NCBI RefSeq assembly: GCF_016595235.1
Contig: NZ_JAENHL010000007.1
Span: 310,001-374,000, forward strand
Length of the DNA: 64,000 nt
Reading direction: 5' to 3'
From: Taklimakanibacter albus
Lineage (GTDB): Bacteria > Pseudomonadota > Alphaproteobacteria > Rhizobiales > Aestuariivirgaceae
Under the pieces are notes generated by a model. It did no database searches, was not told where the DNA came from, and saw only the letters and a list, made by a program, of their open reading frames with translations. The translations under genes were made by a program, and so were the position numbers. This document shows, in pieces, positions 8,673 to 17,410 of the stretch. Each line of letters opens with the position of its first letter. The first letter of the stretch is position 1.

Positions 8673-9995
8673 TCAGGCTTCGCGCATCACCTTCGACAGG
8701 ATGAAATAGGCGATCGCCGCGACGACGAAGGCCGAGATCGCCGTCGACCAGTGCGGTGCCTTGAACTCCACCAGCAGCGCCACCGCCGATCCGGCGGCCC
8801 AGGCGATGAAGGCCGGCGCCCGCCAGTCGACCGTCGTGACCGAGTTCTTGCGCGTCACATACTGGTCGATGAGGATGATGGCGCCGATCGGCGGCACCAG
8901 GATGCCGAGCAGCGACAGCCATTCGATGAAGAAGGCCCAGATATTGCCGGCCGCCACCAGGATGCCGATGGCGCCGAGGACGATCGCCATCAGGCGCATA
9001 TTGCTGCCGAGAATGCGCGACCAGCCGGTTGCCGCATTATAGAGGCAGTGGGCACAGACCGAGCCCAGATTGCAGTAGAGGAAGATGAAGGCGAGCAGGC
9101 TCAGCCATGCCATCTGCTTGCCGTTCATATAGCCGAACATGTTGTCGACGCCGAAGGGATTGGCGTTCGGCACGGCGAGCGCCGCCGTCATCACGCCGCC
9201 GACCAGCATGGCGACCAGATTGGCGAAGGGAAAGGCGCTGAAAGTCGAGATCAGCGAGCTCTTGCGGTCCGCCGCCCAGCGGTTGAAGTCGGCCGTCACC
9301 GTGCCGGCGTCGATGAAGAGAGCGAGGACGACGGTCAGGCCGACGCCCATCGACATCGTCGCGACGCCATTGTTGCCCGGATACGCCATGATGGCGCTCC
9401 AGCTCGTGGTGCTGGCGGCATCCGCCGCCACCCACAGTCCGAGAATGACGAAGAGCGGCACCGAGACGACGCCGATCCAGTGCAGCCCGCGCACGCCGAC
9501 AAAGGTGATGCCGACATAAAGGAGCCCGGCGATGACGGTCATCGCCACATAGTTCAGATCATAGGTCGAGCTGATCAGCGCGCCGGTGATGCCGGTCTGC
9601 ACCGCATACCAGCCGAGCAGCAGCGTCGACAGAAGCCCCGAGGCCAGCATGTAGCCCTTGCGCCCGAAGACGATGCTGGCGAGCAAGGCGAAGTTCATGC
9701 CCTTCTGGGTGCCGAGCAGGCCCAGAAGCCCGACATAGCAGAACATGATCAGGTTTCCGATGATCATGGCCTTGAGCGCGTCGGCGAACCCCATGCCGAG
9801 CACCAGGATCGATCCGGTCATCGCCCCGGTGATGATCATCGGGAAGCCGATCCACACCATGGTGACCGAGAACAGGCTTCGCCGCGCTTGCGCCGGCACG
9901 GGCGAGTGTTCGTATTCCTCCCCCAATATATGATCGGCCTCGGCTTCGAGCTGGGTGAGCGAGGCGGTCCGATAGCTTTCCTGATTGTCCGACAT
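8673..9995 (-). CDS. NCS1-family permease (cytosine/purine/hydantoin type)
   Basis: This 440-residue inner-membrane transporter has about twelve hydrophobic segments. Family marks include the N-terminal FSVTMVWIGFPMIITGAMTG block and the middle FIDAGTVTADFNRWAADRKSS, matching the cation:nucleobase symporter-1 family (CodB-like). The substrate is probably a nucleobase, hydantoin or related heterocycle. The ATG at 9995 is preferred because GAGGGA (10002-10007) is 6 nt away; the ATG at 10001 touches the ribosome site. It is the first gene of a unit with the MetX-like hydrolase and has a long structured leader with a terminator. Confidence 0.88.
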   Translation of the reverse strand: MSDNQESYRTASLTQLEAEADHILGEEYEHSPVPAQARRSLFSVTMVWIGFPMIITGAMTGSILVLGMGFADALKAMIIGNLIMFCYVGLLGLLGTQKGMNFALLASIVFGRKGYMLASGLLSTLLLGWYAVQTGITGALISSTYDLNYVAMTVIAGLLYVGITFVGVRGLHWIGVVSVPLFVILGLWVAADAASTTSWSAIMAYPGNNGVATMSMGVGLTVVLALFIDAGTVTADFNRWAADRKSSLISTFSAFPFANLVAMLVGGVMTAALAVPNANPFGVDNMFGYMNGKQMAWLSLLAFIFLYCNLGSVCAHCLYNAATGWSRILGSNMRLMAIVLGAIGILVAAGNIWAFFIEWLSLLGILVPPIGAIILIDQYVTRKNSVTTVDWRAPAFIAWAAGSAVALLVEFKAPHWSTAISAFVVAAIAYFILSKVMREA

Positions 9996-10070
9996 GAGCA
10001 TTCCCTCGAGTTTGTTTTTCTGGTCAGGCACGAAGCAGCCACGCGCATGAAGACGAGAGCCCACATGCGA

Positions 10071-10119
10071 AAACAAAAAGCCCCCACCGAGATCCGTTGG
10101 ATCTGCTGATGGGGGCTTT
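10071..10119 (-). terminator. intrinsic terminator inside the leader of the NCS1 permease
   Basis: Read on the minus strand, AAAGCCCCCA (10119-10110) pairs with TGGGGGCTTT (10086-10077), with an inner AGATCC/GGATCT stem, followed by a T-rich tract (TTTTTGTTTT). It sits between a candidate promoter and the permease start about 75 nt later, with no gene ending into it. That placement is typical of a riboswitch or attenuator expression platform. Confidence 0.65.
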
Positions 10120-10192
10120 CAAGCCGTGATTTGTCGGCAGTATTGCCGATATGGAATGACGGGAACTATAACCGATGGCCGGTGTTTGTCCA
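10120..10192 (-). promoter_or_regulatory. candidate promoter and leader hairpin of the NCS1 permease unit
   Basis: TGGACA (10192-10187) and TATAGT (10170-10165) are separated by 16 nt, each one base from the sigma-70 consensus. A start near 10158 gives a leader of roughly 160 nt. It would contain the hairpin TCGGCA-ATAC-TGCCGA, a short GGCTT/AAGCC stem that competes with the left arm of the terminator, and then the terminator itself. I could not match it to a named riboswitch by eye. Confidence 0.4.
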
Positions 10193-10337
10193 TATCAATT
10201 CCGTGCATCCGCTCGGCGTTGCATAGGCCGCGTTGCTTTCCCCGACGCGGTAATACCGTCAACATGCTGCTGACTGATATTGACAGCAGACTGGGTTAGG
10301 TCTTCCCTCATCCAGCAACCAAGCGCAGAGCCCTTCG

Positions 10338-11303
10338 ATGCCCGTCTGTGAAGCAGACCCCTGGCGACTGCAGTATTTCGAGAAAGTCCCCTGCCCGGCC
10401 GACGTGCTGATCCCGACCGAGGATTGCGACGCCTGGGCGTGGAATCCGCACGAGAATTGGATCTATGACAAATTGCGCGTGGCCGAGAGCCAGGGCCTCG
10501 ATTGCGGTCCGCATGGCGTCACGCCGAAGCGCTTTCCGGTCTTCTCCAAACCCATCGTCAATATGAAAGGCATGGGCGTCGCGAGTGGCCCCTTCCATAC
10601 GCTTGCGGAATATGAAGACGGCTACACGCCCGGCCATTTCTGGACAGCGCTTCTGACCGGCGAGCATGTATCGACCGATTGCGCCATCGTGAAAGGCGAG
10701 ATCCGCTGGCTGCGCCACACGACCGGCACGCCCTTGGCGCAGGGCATGTTCAACTATTGGACCGTTCATGCCGCGACGCGGCCCGAGCTCGAGGCCTATA
10801 TCCGCAAGTGGGCGGGCGAGCATCTCGCTCTCTATACCGGCATGCTCAATGTCGAGACGATCGGCGGCCGCATCATCGACGCGCATCTGCGCTTCGCCGA
10901 TCAATGGCCCGATCTCTATGGCAAAGGCTGGGTCGAGGCGCTGGTCCGGCTCTATGCCGAGAAGCGCTGGCATTTCCCGGACGAAGGTGAACGGCGCGAC
11001 GGTTATTCCGTGGTGCTGTTCGGCCGTCATGGCCGGCGCTATCGTCATCCGGCGCCCGAGGCCGTCAAGGCGGTGCGTGGCCTTCCCGGCGTGTCGAGCG
11101 TGCAGATCACTTTCCATGAGACGAAGCCTGCGGAAGATCATGCCGCTCCGCCCGGCGGCTTCCGCCTCGCCATCATCAATGCGCTCGACCGCGAGGCGGG
11201 CTTCACGGCCCGCCGCCTTCTCGCCAGATCTTTTCCGGCCGAGGACCTGCTCTGGCCGGAAGGCGCGCGCGATCCCGTCATGGCCGACGAGGGCGCACGC
11301 TGA
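10338..11303 (+). CDS. conserved-looking protein of unknown function
   Basis: This 321-residue protein has no signal peptide and no membrane segment. The segment GMLNVETIGGRIIDAHLRFA (about 174-193) resembles the end of an ATP-grasp nucleotide-binding domain (metal-binding N-x-E, then a beta strand). I cannot find the other ATP-grasp elements with certainty, so this is only a hint. Codon use and composition fit the neighbours, supporting a real gene. It stands alone, divergent from the NCS1 permease unit, and its ATG at 10338 has no strong ribosome site. I do not assign a function. Confidence 0.7.
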   Translation: MPVCEADPWRLQYFEKVPCPADVLIPTEDCDAWAWNPHENWIYDKLRVAESQGLDCGPHGVTPKRFPVFSKPIVNMKGMGVASGPFHTLAEYEDGYTPGHFWTALLTGEHVSTDCAIVKGEIRWLRHTTGTPLAQGMFNYWTVHAATRPELEAYIRKWAGEHLALYTGMLNVETIGGRIIDAHLRFADQWPDLYGKGWVEALVRLYAEKRWHFPDEGERRDGYSVVLFGRHGRRYRHPAPEAVKAVRGLPGVSSVQITFHETKPAEDHAAPPGGFRLAIINALDREAGFTARRLLARSFPAEDLLWPEGARDPVMADEGAR

Positions 11304-11479
11304 TGTCGCCGTCAGGCGACTAGTCCCGTTTACCCTGATGCGCTGCTTTCGGACTCTTTTTACAATTTTAGATTTTACTTTAAGGCAAGCGATAGCGGGT
11401 CCGGATAAGCATCCCATCAGCGAAGTGATATTTGCGGCCAGCTGACGGCCCCCGCTTCGCCCGAGGGAGAATGTAGCGG

Positions 11480-13570
11480 ATGCCTGCCACGAGCACGATT
11501 ACCTCGACCGGCAATGCCTATGTCGACGGTGTACTGTCCGGGACCAAATGGGTGGTAAACAGTTTCACCTACAGCTTCCCATCGAGCGCGTCCTTCTATG
11601 GCTCCGGTTATGGTTCCGGTGAGCCGCTCTCCAATTTCGAGGCGCTGAACCCCGTGCAGATGGCGGCGGTCCGCGCGATACTCGCCGACTATTCCGCCGT
11701 CGCCAACATCACTTTCCAGGAGATCACCGAGACCTCCACTCAGCATGCCGATTTCAGGCTGGCGGAGTCGGACAAGCCGGGCACGGCCTGGGCCTACTTT
11801 CCCACCACCATGGCCGAGGGCGGCGATGCCTGGTTCAACAATTCGAAGAACTATTACGACAATCCGGTCATCGGCACTTATGCCTATGCCTCGTTCATTC
11901 ACGAACTGGGTCATGGCCTGGGATTGAAGCATCCCCACGAGACGTCAGGCGCGTTTGGCGCGATGCCGCTCGACCGGGACTCGCTCGAATATTCGATCAT
12001 GAGCTATCGCTCCTATACCGGCCAGTCGACGAGCGGCGGCTATACGAATCCCTATGGCAACTATCCGCAGTCGCTGATGATGTACGACATCGCCGCGCTG
12101 CAGAAGATGTATGGCGCCAATTTCACCACCAACAGCGGCAACACGACCTATACCTGGAGCACGACGACCGGCGAGATGTTCGTCAACGGAGCCGGCCAGG
12201 GCACGCCCGCCGTCAACAAGATATTCCTCACCGTCTGGGACGGTGGCGGAACCGATACTTATGATTTCTCGAACTACGCGACGAACGTCACCGTCGACCT
12301 GCGGCCGGGACAGTGGTCGACGGCCGCGGCGGCGCAGCTGGCGCTTCTCCATTACGACGGATCGAAGGTCGCCGCGGGCAATGTCGCCAACAGCCTCCTC
12401 TATAATGGCGACCTGCGTTCGCTGATCGAAAACGCCATCGGCGGCTCGGCGAGCGACATCCTCATCGGCAATGTCGCGAACAACGTCCTCGATGGCGGCG
12501 CTGGCAATGACCGGCTCACCGGCGATGCCGGCAATGACACGCTGCTGGGTGGCGATGGCACCGATACCGCCGTCTTCAGCGGGCTGCGTTCGCAATATCA
12601 GGTGACCCAGCTGAGCGACGGCTCATTCAGTATCGCGGACTTGCGCAGCGGCTCTCCCGACGGAACGGACATTCTCCGCAATATCGAGCAGTTCCAGTTC
12701 AGCGACAAGCAATACACGCTGGCGGACATATTGACGACCACGTCGACACCACCGACACCGCCGGTCGACCCCTCTCCGGTCGGGCTGACTCTCACCGGCA
12801 CCTCGGCCAACAACACGCTCCAGGGCGCCGCCTTGAATGACACCATCTCCGGCCTCGCGGGCGCCGACACGCTCTATGGTTATGCCGGAGCGGACACGCT
12901 CGATGGCGGCACCGGCAATGACAAGCTTTACGGCGGCGACGGCAATGATCTCCTGATCGGCGGTACGGGCGGCGACAGGCTGGATGGCGGCGCGGGCATC
13001 GATACGGCCAGCTACGCCAATGCCACCGCCGCCGTGATCGCCAATCTGAGCTCCAGCTCGGCCAACCGGGGCGATGCCTATCAAGACGTCTTTGCCGGCA
13101 TCGAGAACCTGACCGGCAGCGATTTTGCCGACACCCTCACCGGAAATGGCTCGGCCAATGTTCTGACGGGCGGCGCCGGCGCCGACAAGCTTTATGGGTC
13201 TGGCGGCAATGACACGCTGATCGGCGGTGCGGGCGCCGACTATCTCGACGGCGGCAGCGGCACGGACACGGTCGTGTTCACGGGCAAGGCGGCCGACTAT
13301 AGCTGGGTCAAGAACAGCAACGGCTCGTGGACGGTGACCGATCTCCGCGCGGGCTCCCCCGATGGGAAAGATACGCTGGTCGGCATCGAGCTCATGCAGT
13401 TCAACGACAGCCTGCTGTCTCCGACCGCGGCGAATACCGTTGCCACGAACAAGGCAGCCGAGCCCCATTTGGATCTCCTGCCGCTGCCCTCTTATGATGA
13501 CCAGCCCATGGGCTGGCTCGCCTCCCATGGCTGGTCGGGCACTTGGGACAAGGGTTTCCTCTTCACCTGA
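11480..13570 (+). CDS. RTX metalloprotease, serralysin-like (peptidase M10B)
   Basis: This 696-residue secreted protease has the zinc-binding motif HELGHGLGLKH (H141, E142, H145, H151) and the Met-turn SIMSY (M174). RTX calcium-binding nonapeptide repeats (GGxGxDxLxGG type) occur in blocks at about 315-360 and 435-600, split by two similar modules containing DLRSGSPDGTD and DLRAGSPDGKD. There is no N-terminal signal peptide, as expected for type I secretion through a C-terminal signal; the C-terminus ends GWSGTWDKGFLFT. GAGGGA (11464-11469) precedes the ATG. The ABC and membrane-fusion genes that export it follow downstream. Confidence 0.93.
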   Translation: MPATSTITSTGNAYVDGVLSGTKWVVNSFTYSFPSSASFYGSGYGSGEPLSNFEALNPVQMAAVRAILADYSAVANITFQEITETSTQHADFRLAESDKPGTAWAYFPTTMAEGGDAWFNNSKNYYDNPVIGTYAYASFIHELGHGLGLKHPHETSGAFGAMPLDRDSLEYSIMSYRSYTGQSTSGGYTNPYGNYPQSLMMYDIAALQKMYGANFTTNSGNTTYTWSTTTGEMFVNGAGQGTPAVNKIFLTVWDGGGTDTYDFSNYATNVTVDLRPGQWSTAAAAQLALLHYDGSKVAAGNVANSLLYNGDLRSLIENAIGGSASDILIGNVANNVLDGGAGNDRLTGDAGNDTLLGGDGTDTAVFSGLRSQYQVTQLSDGSFSIADLRSGSPDGTDILRNIEQFQFSDKQYTLADILTTTSTPPTPPVDPSPVGLTLTGTSANNTLQGAALNDTISGLAGADTLYGYAGADTLDGGTGNDKLYGGDGNDLLIGGTGGDRLDGGAGIDTASYANATAAVIANLSSSSANRGDAYQDVFAGIENLTGSDFADTLTGNGSANVLTGGAGADKLYGSGGNDTLIGGAGADYLDGGSGTDTVVFTGKAADYSWVKNSNGSWTVTDLRAGSPDGKDTLVGIELMQFNDSLLSPTAANTVATNKAAEPHLDLLPLPSYDDQPMGWLASHGWSGTWDKGFLFT

Positions 13571-13591
13571 TGAAACGAGCGGCCGACGCAC

Positions 13592-13813
13592 ATGTATGAC
13601 TGGATTCCCATAGATCGCTGGGTGGAATGCGCAAGCCTGGAACGGCCCGGCATCGTTTTCGAGATCCGCAATGCCGACGGGCAGGCGCTGACCACCGTCT
13701 GCGTCCCCGAGCTGCCCAAGGCGCCCTTCGACTGGACGGCGCCGCCGCTCGAATTTCGCCCGGTCCCCCAGGCGCCCGCCACCCACTCTGCGCCGCTTCC
13801 CGGCCCGTCCTGA
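13592..13813 (+). CDS. small protein in the type I secretion cluster
   Basis: This is a 73-residue frame starting MYDWIPIDRWVECASLERPG and ending in a proline-rich tail. It has no signal peptide and no membrane segment, so it is not the periplasmic inhibitor found beside some serralysins. It lies 21 nt after the protease stop and before the ABC gene, on the same strand. Its amino-acid composition looks coding, and tryptophan-rich small proteins next to secreted RTX proteins are plausible chaperone-like partners; that role is inference. Function unknown. Confidence 0.55.
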   Translation: MYDWIPIDRWVECASLERPGIVFEIRNADGQALTTVCVPELPKAPFDWTAPPLEFRPVPQAPATHSAPLPGPS

Positions 13814-13944
13814 TCGATGGCTGTATATTTTGGGCGACATGAAGAAATAGAACGGCGCCATTAACCGATCGTGCAGCGTTGCGCCCTATGATCGCCGGCT
13901 GATCGCAATTAATCGACTCCCGACGGCGACAAGTCGAGACCCCC

Positions 13945-15666
13945 ATGCTCAAGCTGATGGCCCCTCCCGCCTCCGAGTTGCGCCAGGCCTTTTCGCGCTT
14001 CAAGAGCACATTTCTGTGGCTCGCCATCTTCAGCGGCATCATCAACATTCTCATGCTGACGGGCGCGCTGTTCATGCTCGAGGTCTATGACCGCGTCCTG
14101 CCGAGCGGCAGCGTGCCGACCCTGGTGGCGCTCGCCATTCTTGCCTCCGCGCTTTTCGGCGCACAGGCGCTCTTGGACGTCATCCGGTCGCGGATCCTCG
14201 TCCGCGTCGGCAATTCCTTCACCCGGTCGCTCAGCCCCCGTCTGTTTGATGCCGTCCTGCATCTTCCCCTGGCCTCAGGGCATAGCGGCGACCGGCGGCT
14301 GTCGCCCCGCGATCTCGACCAGATCCGCTCCTTCATCTCCGGCGGCGGATTATTGTCCCTCTTCGATCTTCCCTGGATACCGGCCTATCTGGTCTTCTGT
14401 TTTGCCCTGCATTTCTGGATCGGCGTCACCGTCAGCATCGGCGCGCTCATTCTGCTCACCTTGACGCTCGTCACCGAAATATTGACGCGCAAACCGGCGG
14501 CTGAGGCCACGCTTTCCGCCACCGGGCGGGACGCCTGGACGCAAGCCTGCAAGCAGAACGCCGAAGCCGTCGCGGCGATGGCGATGAAACAGCAGCTCCT
14601 GGCAAGATGGGAGGCGTTGAATCTCCGCTTCCTCAAGGCCCAGGAACAAACGCACGACATCAGCGGAGGTTTTGGCGCACTGTCGAAGGCGCTGCGCATG
14701 CTGCTGCAGTCGGCCGTGCTCGCCGTCGGCGCCTATCTCGTCATCTATGGACAGGCGACCGCGGGCATCATCATCGCGGGCTCGATCCTCAGCGCCCGGG
14801 CTCTGGCGCCCGTCGAGCTTGCGATCGCGAACTGGCGTGGTTTCCAGGCCGCGCGGCAGGGCGCGCGGCGGCTCGATCTGGCGCTCGCCGACACGCCGAC
14901 ACACGCCTTGCAGCTTTCCCTGCCCTGGCCGAAGTCCCATCTCTCCGTCGAGAATGCGAGCATTTCCCCGCCCGGAGCGGCCCATCGTGTGATCAACGAT
15001 GCGAGCTTCACACTTTCGGCGGGCACGGCGCTCGGCATCATCGGTCCCAGCGCGTCGGGCAAGTCCTCGCTCGCGCGCGCGCTTGTCGGCATCTGGCCCT
15101 TGGCGAACGGCAAGATCTGCCTCGACAGCGCCGCTCTGAAACTCTGGCCGTCGCAGACACTCGGCGACAATATCGGTTATCTGCCACAGGAAGCCCAGCT
15201 CTTCGACGGCACCATGGCGGAGAATATCTCGCGCTTCGCGCCCGACGCATCCGCCGAGGACATCATCGCGGCGGCAAAGGCTGCCGGTGTGCACGAGATG
15301 ATACTGGGATTTGCCGCCGGCTATCAGACGCGTATCGGCGAGGGCGGCTTTCTCCTGTCCGCCGGGCAGCGGCAGCGGCTGGGACTGGCCCGCGCTTTGT
15401 ATCGCAACCCCTTTCTTGTCGTGCTCGACGAGCCGAATTCAAATCTCGACTCCGACGGAGAAGAGGCCCTCACGCGCGCTATCATGGACATCCGGGCGCG
15501 TTCAGGCATCGTCATCGTCATCGCGCATCGCCCTAACGTCCTCGCGGCGGTCGACAAGCTGCTGGTGCTGGCCGAAGGCCGCGTTCAGGCCTTCGGACCC
15601 AAGGCCGATGTGCTGCAGCAGGCCCGCCGGCCGGCGCCGATTGCCATTGCGGGAGGCAGAACTTGA
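13945..15666 (+). CDS. type I secretion ABC transporter (PrtD/HlyB class, permease + ATPase)
   Basis: This 573-residue inner-membrane exporter has an N-terminal transmembrane domain with about six segments, including the LMLTGALFMLEVYDRVLPSGS block typical of PrtD/RsaD-type transporters. The C-terminal ATPase has Walker A GPSASGKSS (about 367-375), signature LSAGQRQRLGLARAL and Walker B VVLDEPNSNLD, then the H-loop in VIVIAHRP. There is no C39-peptidase domain. It pairs with the membrane fusion protein that starts within its stop codon and presumably exports the upstream RTX protease. The outer-membrane TolC-like partner is not in this window. Confidence 0.92.
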   Translation: MLKLMAPPASELRQAFSRFKSTFLWLAIFSGIINILMLTGALFMLEVYDRVLPSGSVPTLVALAILASALFGAQALLDVIRSRILVRVGNSFTRSLSPRLFDAVLHLPLASGHSGDRRLSPRDLDQIRSFISGGGLLSLFDLPWIPAYLVFCFALHFWIGVTVSIGALILLTLTLVTEILTRKPAAEATLSATGRDAWTQACKQNAEAVAAMAMKQQLLARWEALNLRFLKAQEQTHDISGGFGALSKALRMLLQSAVLAVGAYLVIYGQATAGIIIAGSILSARALAPVELAIANWRGFQAARQGARRLDLALADTPTHALQLSLPWPKSHLSVENASISPPGAAHRVINDASFTLSAGTALGIIGPSASGKSSLARALVGIWPLANGKICLDSAALKLWPSQTLGDNIGYLPQEAQLFDGTMAENISRFAPDASAEDIIAAAKAAGVHEMILGFAAGYQTRIGEGGFLLSAGQRQRLGLARALYRNPFLVVLDEPNSNLDSDGEEALTRAIMDIRARSGIVIVIAHRPNVLAAVDKLLVLAEGRVQAFGPKADVLQQARRPAPIAIAGGRT

Positions 15667-16976
15667 CGTCGCCTGTTCAGCGCCCTGAAGGCGATCCCTC
15701 GATACGCCGGCACATTACGCTTGGCCTGGCGGTCGTAGCCCTTCTGTTGGGCGGAATGGGCAGCTGGGCGATGGTGAGCAAACTGGCCGGAGCCGTCATC
15801 GCGCCGGGTACTCTCGTCGTCGAGAACAACGTCAAGAAAGTGCAGCATCCGACCGGCGGCGTCGTAAAGGAGCTGCTGGTAAAGGAAGGCGACACGGTCA
15901 CGGCGGGCGACCTTCTGATCGCGCTCGACGGCACCCAGGCGCGCGCCAGCCTCGACATCATATTGGGCGGCATCGATGAGCTGGCGACCCGAAAGGCGCG
16001 CCTCGAAGCGGAGAGCGAAGGGGATGACGAATTCGCCTTCCCGGCGGAGCTCACGGAGCGCGCTCAGGAGCCGGGACTGGCGAAGATCCTCGCCGGCGAG
16101 CGGAAGCTGTTCGACTTGCGCAAGGCCGAGCGTACGGGTCAGAAGCGGCTCTTGCGTGAGCGGATCGCCCAGCTCGGCAAGGAAGTGGAAGGCCTTACCG
16201 CGCAAGCCGCCGCCAAGGAGCAGGAACTGTCCCTGATCGCCAAGGAGCTGGCCGGCACGCAGCAGCTCTACCAGAAGGGCCTGATGACGCTATCGCGTCT
16301 GACCGACATCCAACGCACCGCGGCGCGCCTCGAAGGCGAACGCGCCCAGCTCGTCGCCGGCACCGCTGAAGCGAGAGGCAAGATCGCCGAGATGGAGCTG
16401 GAGATCATCCAGATCGACCAGAAGCTGCGCGCCGAAGTGGGGGCGCAGCTCGCCGAGCTCAGGACCAGGCTCGCCGAGCTTCAGGAACGCAAGACCGCCG
16501 CCCGCGACCAGCTCGACCGGCTCGAGATCCGCGCGCCGCAATCCGGCATTGTCCATGAGCTCGCCGTGCACACGGTTGGCGGCGTCGTGCAGGCGGCCGA
16601 GCCGCTGCTGCTGATCGTTCCCTCTGCCACGGCATTGGCGGTGGACGCCAGAATTGCCCCCAGAGAAGTCGACCGGATCCAGATCGGACAGAAGGTTGCC
16701 TTGCGCTTCTCGAACTTCAATCAGCAGACGACGCCTGAGATCGATGGCCGGCTGGTGCGGGTTTCGGCCGACGTGTCGGAAGACGCGCGGACGGGCATCA
16801 GCTATTACACGGCGCGCATCGACATCTCAGCCGATCAGCTCCGCAGGTTGGGCATGGTCAAGCTCCTGCCCGGCATGCCGGTGGAGACCTTCATCGCGAC
16901 CGAAGAGCGGACCGTCGCCTCTTATTTGCTGAAGCCGCTGTCGGATCAGCTCCTGCGGGCCTTCCGCCAGGAATAG
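15663..16976 (+). CDS. HlyD-family membrane fusion protein of the type I secretion system
   Basis: This 437-residue periplasmic adaptor has one membrane anchor near residues 18-38 (HITLGLAVVALLLGG onward). The barrel/lipoyl segment follows with the VVENNVKKVQHPTGGVVKEL region. A long coiled-coil hairpin (about 100-290, rich in E/Q/L heptads) comes next, then a second lipoyl half and C-terminal domain. The start is TTG at 15663, overlapping the ABC stop (TTGA) with GGGAGG about 5 nt upstream, so translation is coupled to the transporter. It bridges the ABC exporter to an outer-membrane channel for export of the RTX protease. Confidence 0.9.
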   Translation: MTSPVQRPEGDPSIRRHITLGLAVVALLLGGMGSWAMVSKLAGAVIAPGTLVVENNVKKVQHPTGGVVKELLVKEGDTVTAGDLLIALDGTQARASLDIILGGIDELATRKARLEAESEGDDEFAFPAELTERAQEPGLAKILAGERKLFDLRKAERTGQKRLLRERIAQLGKEVEGLTAQAAAKEQELSLIAKELAGTQQLYQKGLMTLSRLTDIQRTAARLEGERAQLVAGTAEARGKIAEMELEIIQIDQKLRAEVGAQLAELRTRLAELQERKTAARDQLDRLEIRAPQSGIVHELAVHTVGGVVQAAEPLLLIVPSATALAVDARIAPREVDRIQIGQKVALRFSNFNQQTTPEIDGRLVRVSADVSEDARTGISYYTARIDISADQLRRLGMVKLLPGMPVETFIATEERTVASYLLKPLSDQLLRAFRQE

Positions 16977-16984
16977 GTCATCCA

Positions 16985-17032
16985 GAGCGCTTCCCGCCAA
17001 AGTTGCTCGACTTTGGCGATAAGGAAGCGCTC
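16985..17032. repeat. intergenic palindromic repeat (GAGCGCTTCC family)
   Basis: GAGCGCTTCC (16985-16994) pairs with GGAAGCGCTC (17023-17032), and inside it CGCCAAAGT (16995-17003) pairs with ACTTTGGCG (17010-17018). The shape and the GAGCGC ends resemble dispersed intergenic elements of rhizobial genomes. It follows the fusion-protein stop and could also serve as a transcript end. Confidence 0.6.
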
Positions 17033-17044
17033 CAGATCACATGT

Positions 17045-17410
17045 TTACGAGCCCTTTTTCCCGTTCCGATCGAATCGGAACGATTCGATCGGAACGGGAA
17101 GGGCTCTAGCGATCGCCTCGCCATAATGCTCGACCAGCGGAAACGGCTCGTAGAAATGATGCAGCCGCCGCTTCCATTCGAGATAACGATCCGAGCCGCG
17201 GAAGCCTTGTGTATGGGCTTCGAGCGTTTCCCACTCGACCAGCAGCAGATATTTGCCTCGGGTCTCGATGCAGGGCTTGACCGCGATCCGGATGAAGCCG
17301 GGTGTCGCCCGGATCAGCGGCAGCGCGTCCCGCATCGCCTGCTCGAACTCACCTTCGAGTCCTGGCTTCACCTGCAGCAACGCATGTTCGAGGATCATGG
17401 AAGAACTCAC
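17045..17410 (-). CDS. antibiotic-biosynthesis-monooxygenase (ABM) fold protein with repeat-encoded tail
   Basis: This roughly 121-residue ferredoxin-like dimeric alpha-beta barrel protein of the ABM family has the typical start (M)ILEHALLQVKPGLEGEFE and the LLLVEWETLEAH strand. The last 18-19 residues (PVPIESFRFDRNGKKGS) are encoded by a palindromic repeat and are unlikely to belong to the fold. The start may be GTG at 17410, which overlaps the upstream carbonic-anhydrase stop as GTGA, or ATG at 17398. It is the last gene of a four-gene overlapping operon. Enzymatic activity cannot be stated; many ABM proteins are small oxygenases or dimerisation modules. Confidence 0.75.
   Translation of the reverse strand: MSSSMILEHALLQVKPGLEGEFEQAMRDALPLIRATPGFIRIAVKPCIETRGKYLLLVEWETLEAHTQGFRGSDRYLEWKRRLHHFYEPFPLVEHYGEAIARALPVPIESFRFDRNGKKGS
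17049..17106. repeat. 58-bp palindromic element overlapping the end of the ABM gene
   Basis: A near-perfect inverted repeat: GAGCCC...TTCCCGTTCCGATCGAATC on the left pairs with GATTCGATCGGAACGGGAA...GGGCTC on the right, with one 3-nt bulge and a GGAAC loop. It supplies the 3' codons and runs to the stop of the ABM gene. It looks like a dispersed palindromic element rather than a gene-specific terminator. Confidence 0.65.

Noticed and set aside
8661-10109. 482-codon open frame on the plus strand
   Set aside because: Antisense shadow of the NCS1 permease: its composition (runs of H, D, R, Q) is that of a high-GC complement frame, and the minus strand has clear transporter motifs.
11345-11400. 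AT-rich patch before the protease as a mobile-element boundary
   Set aside because: Short, no repeats, and flanked by ordinary host genes; more likely a promoter region.
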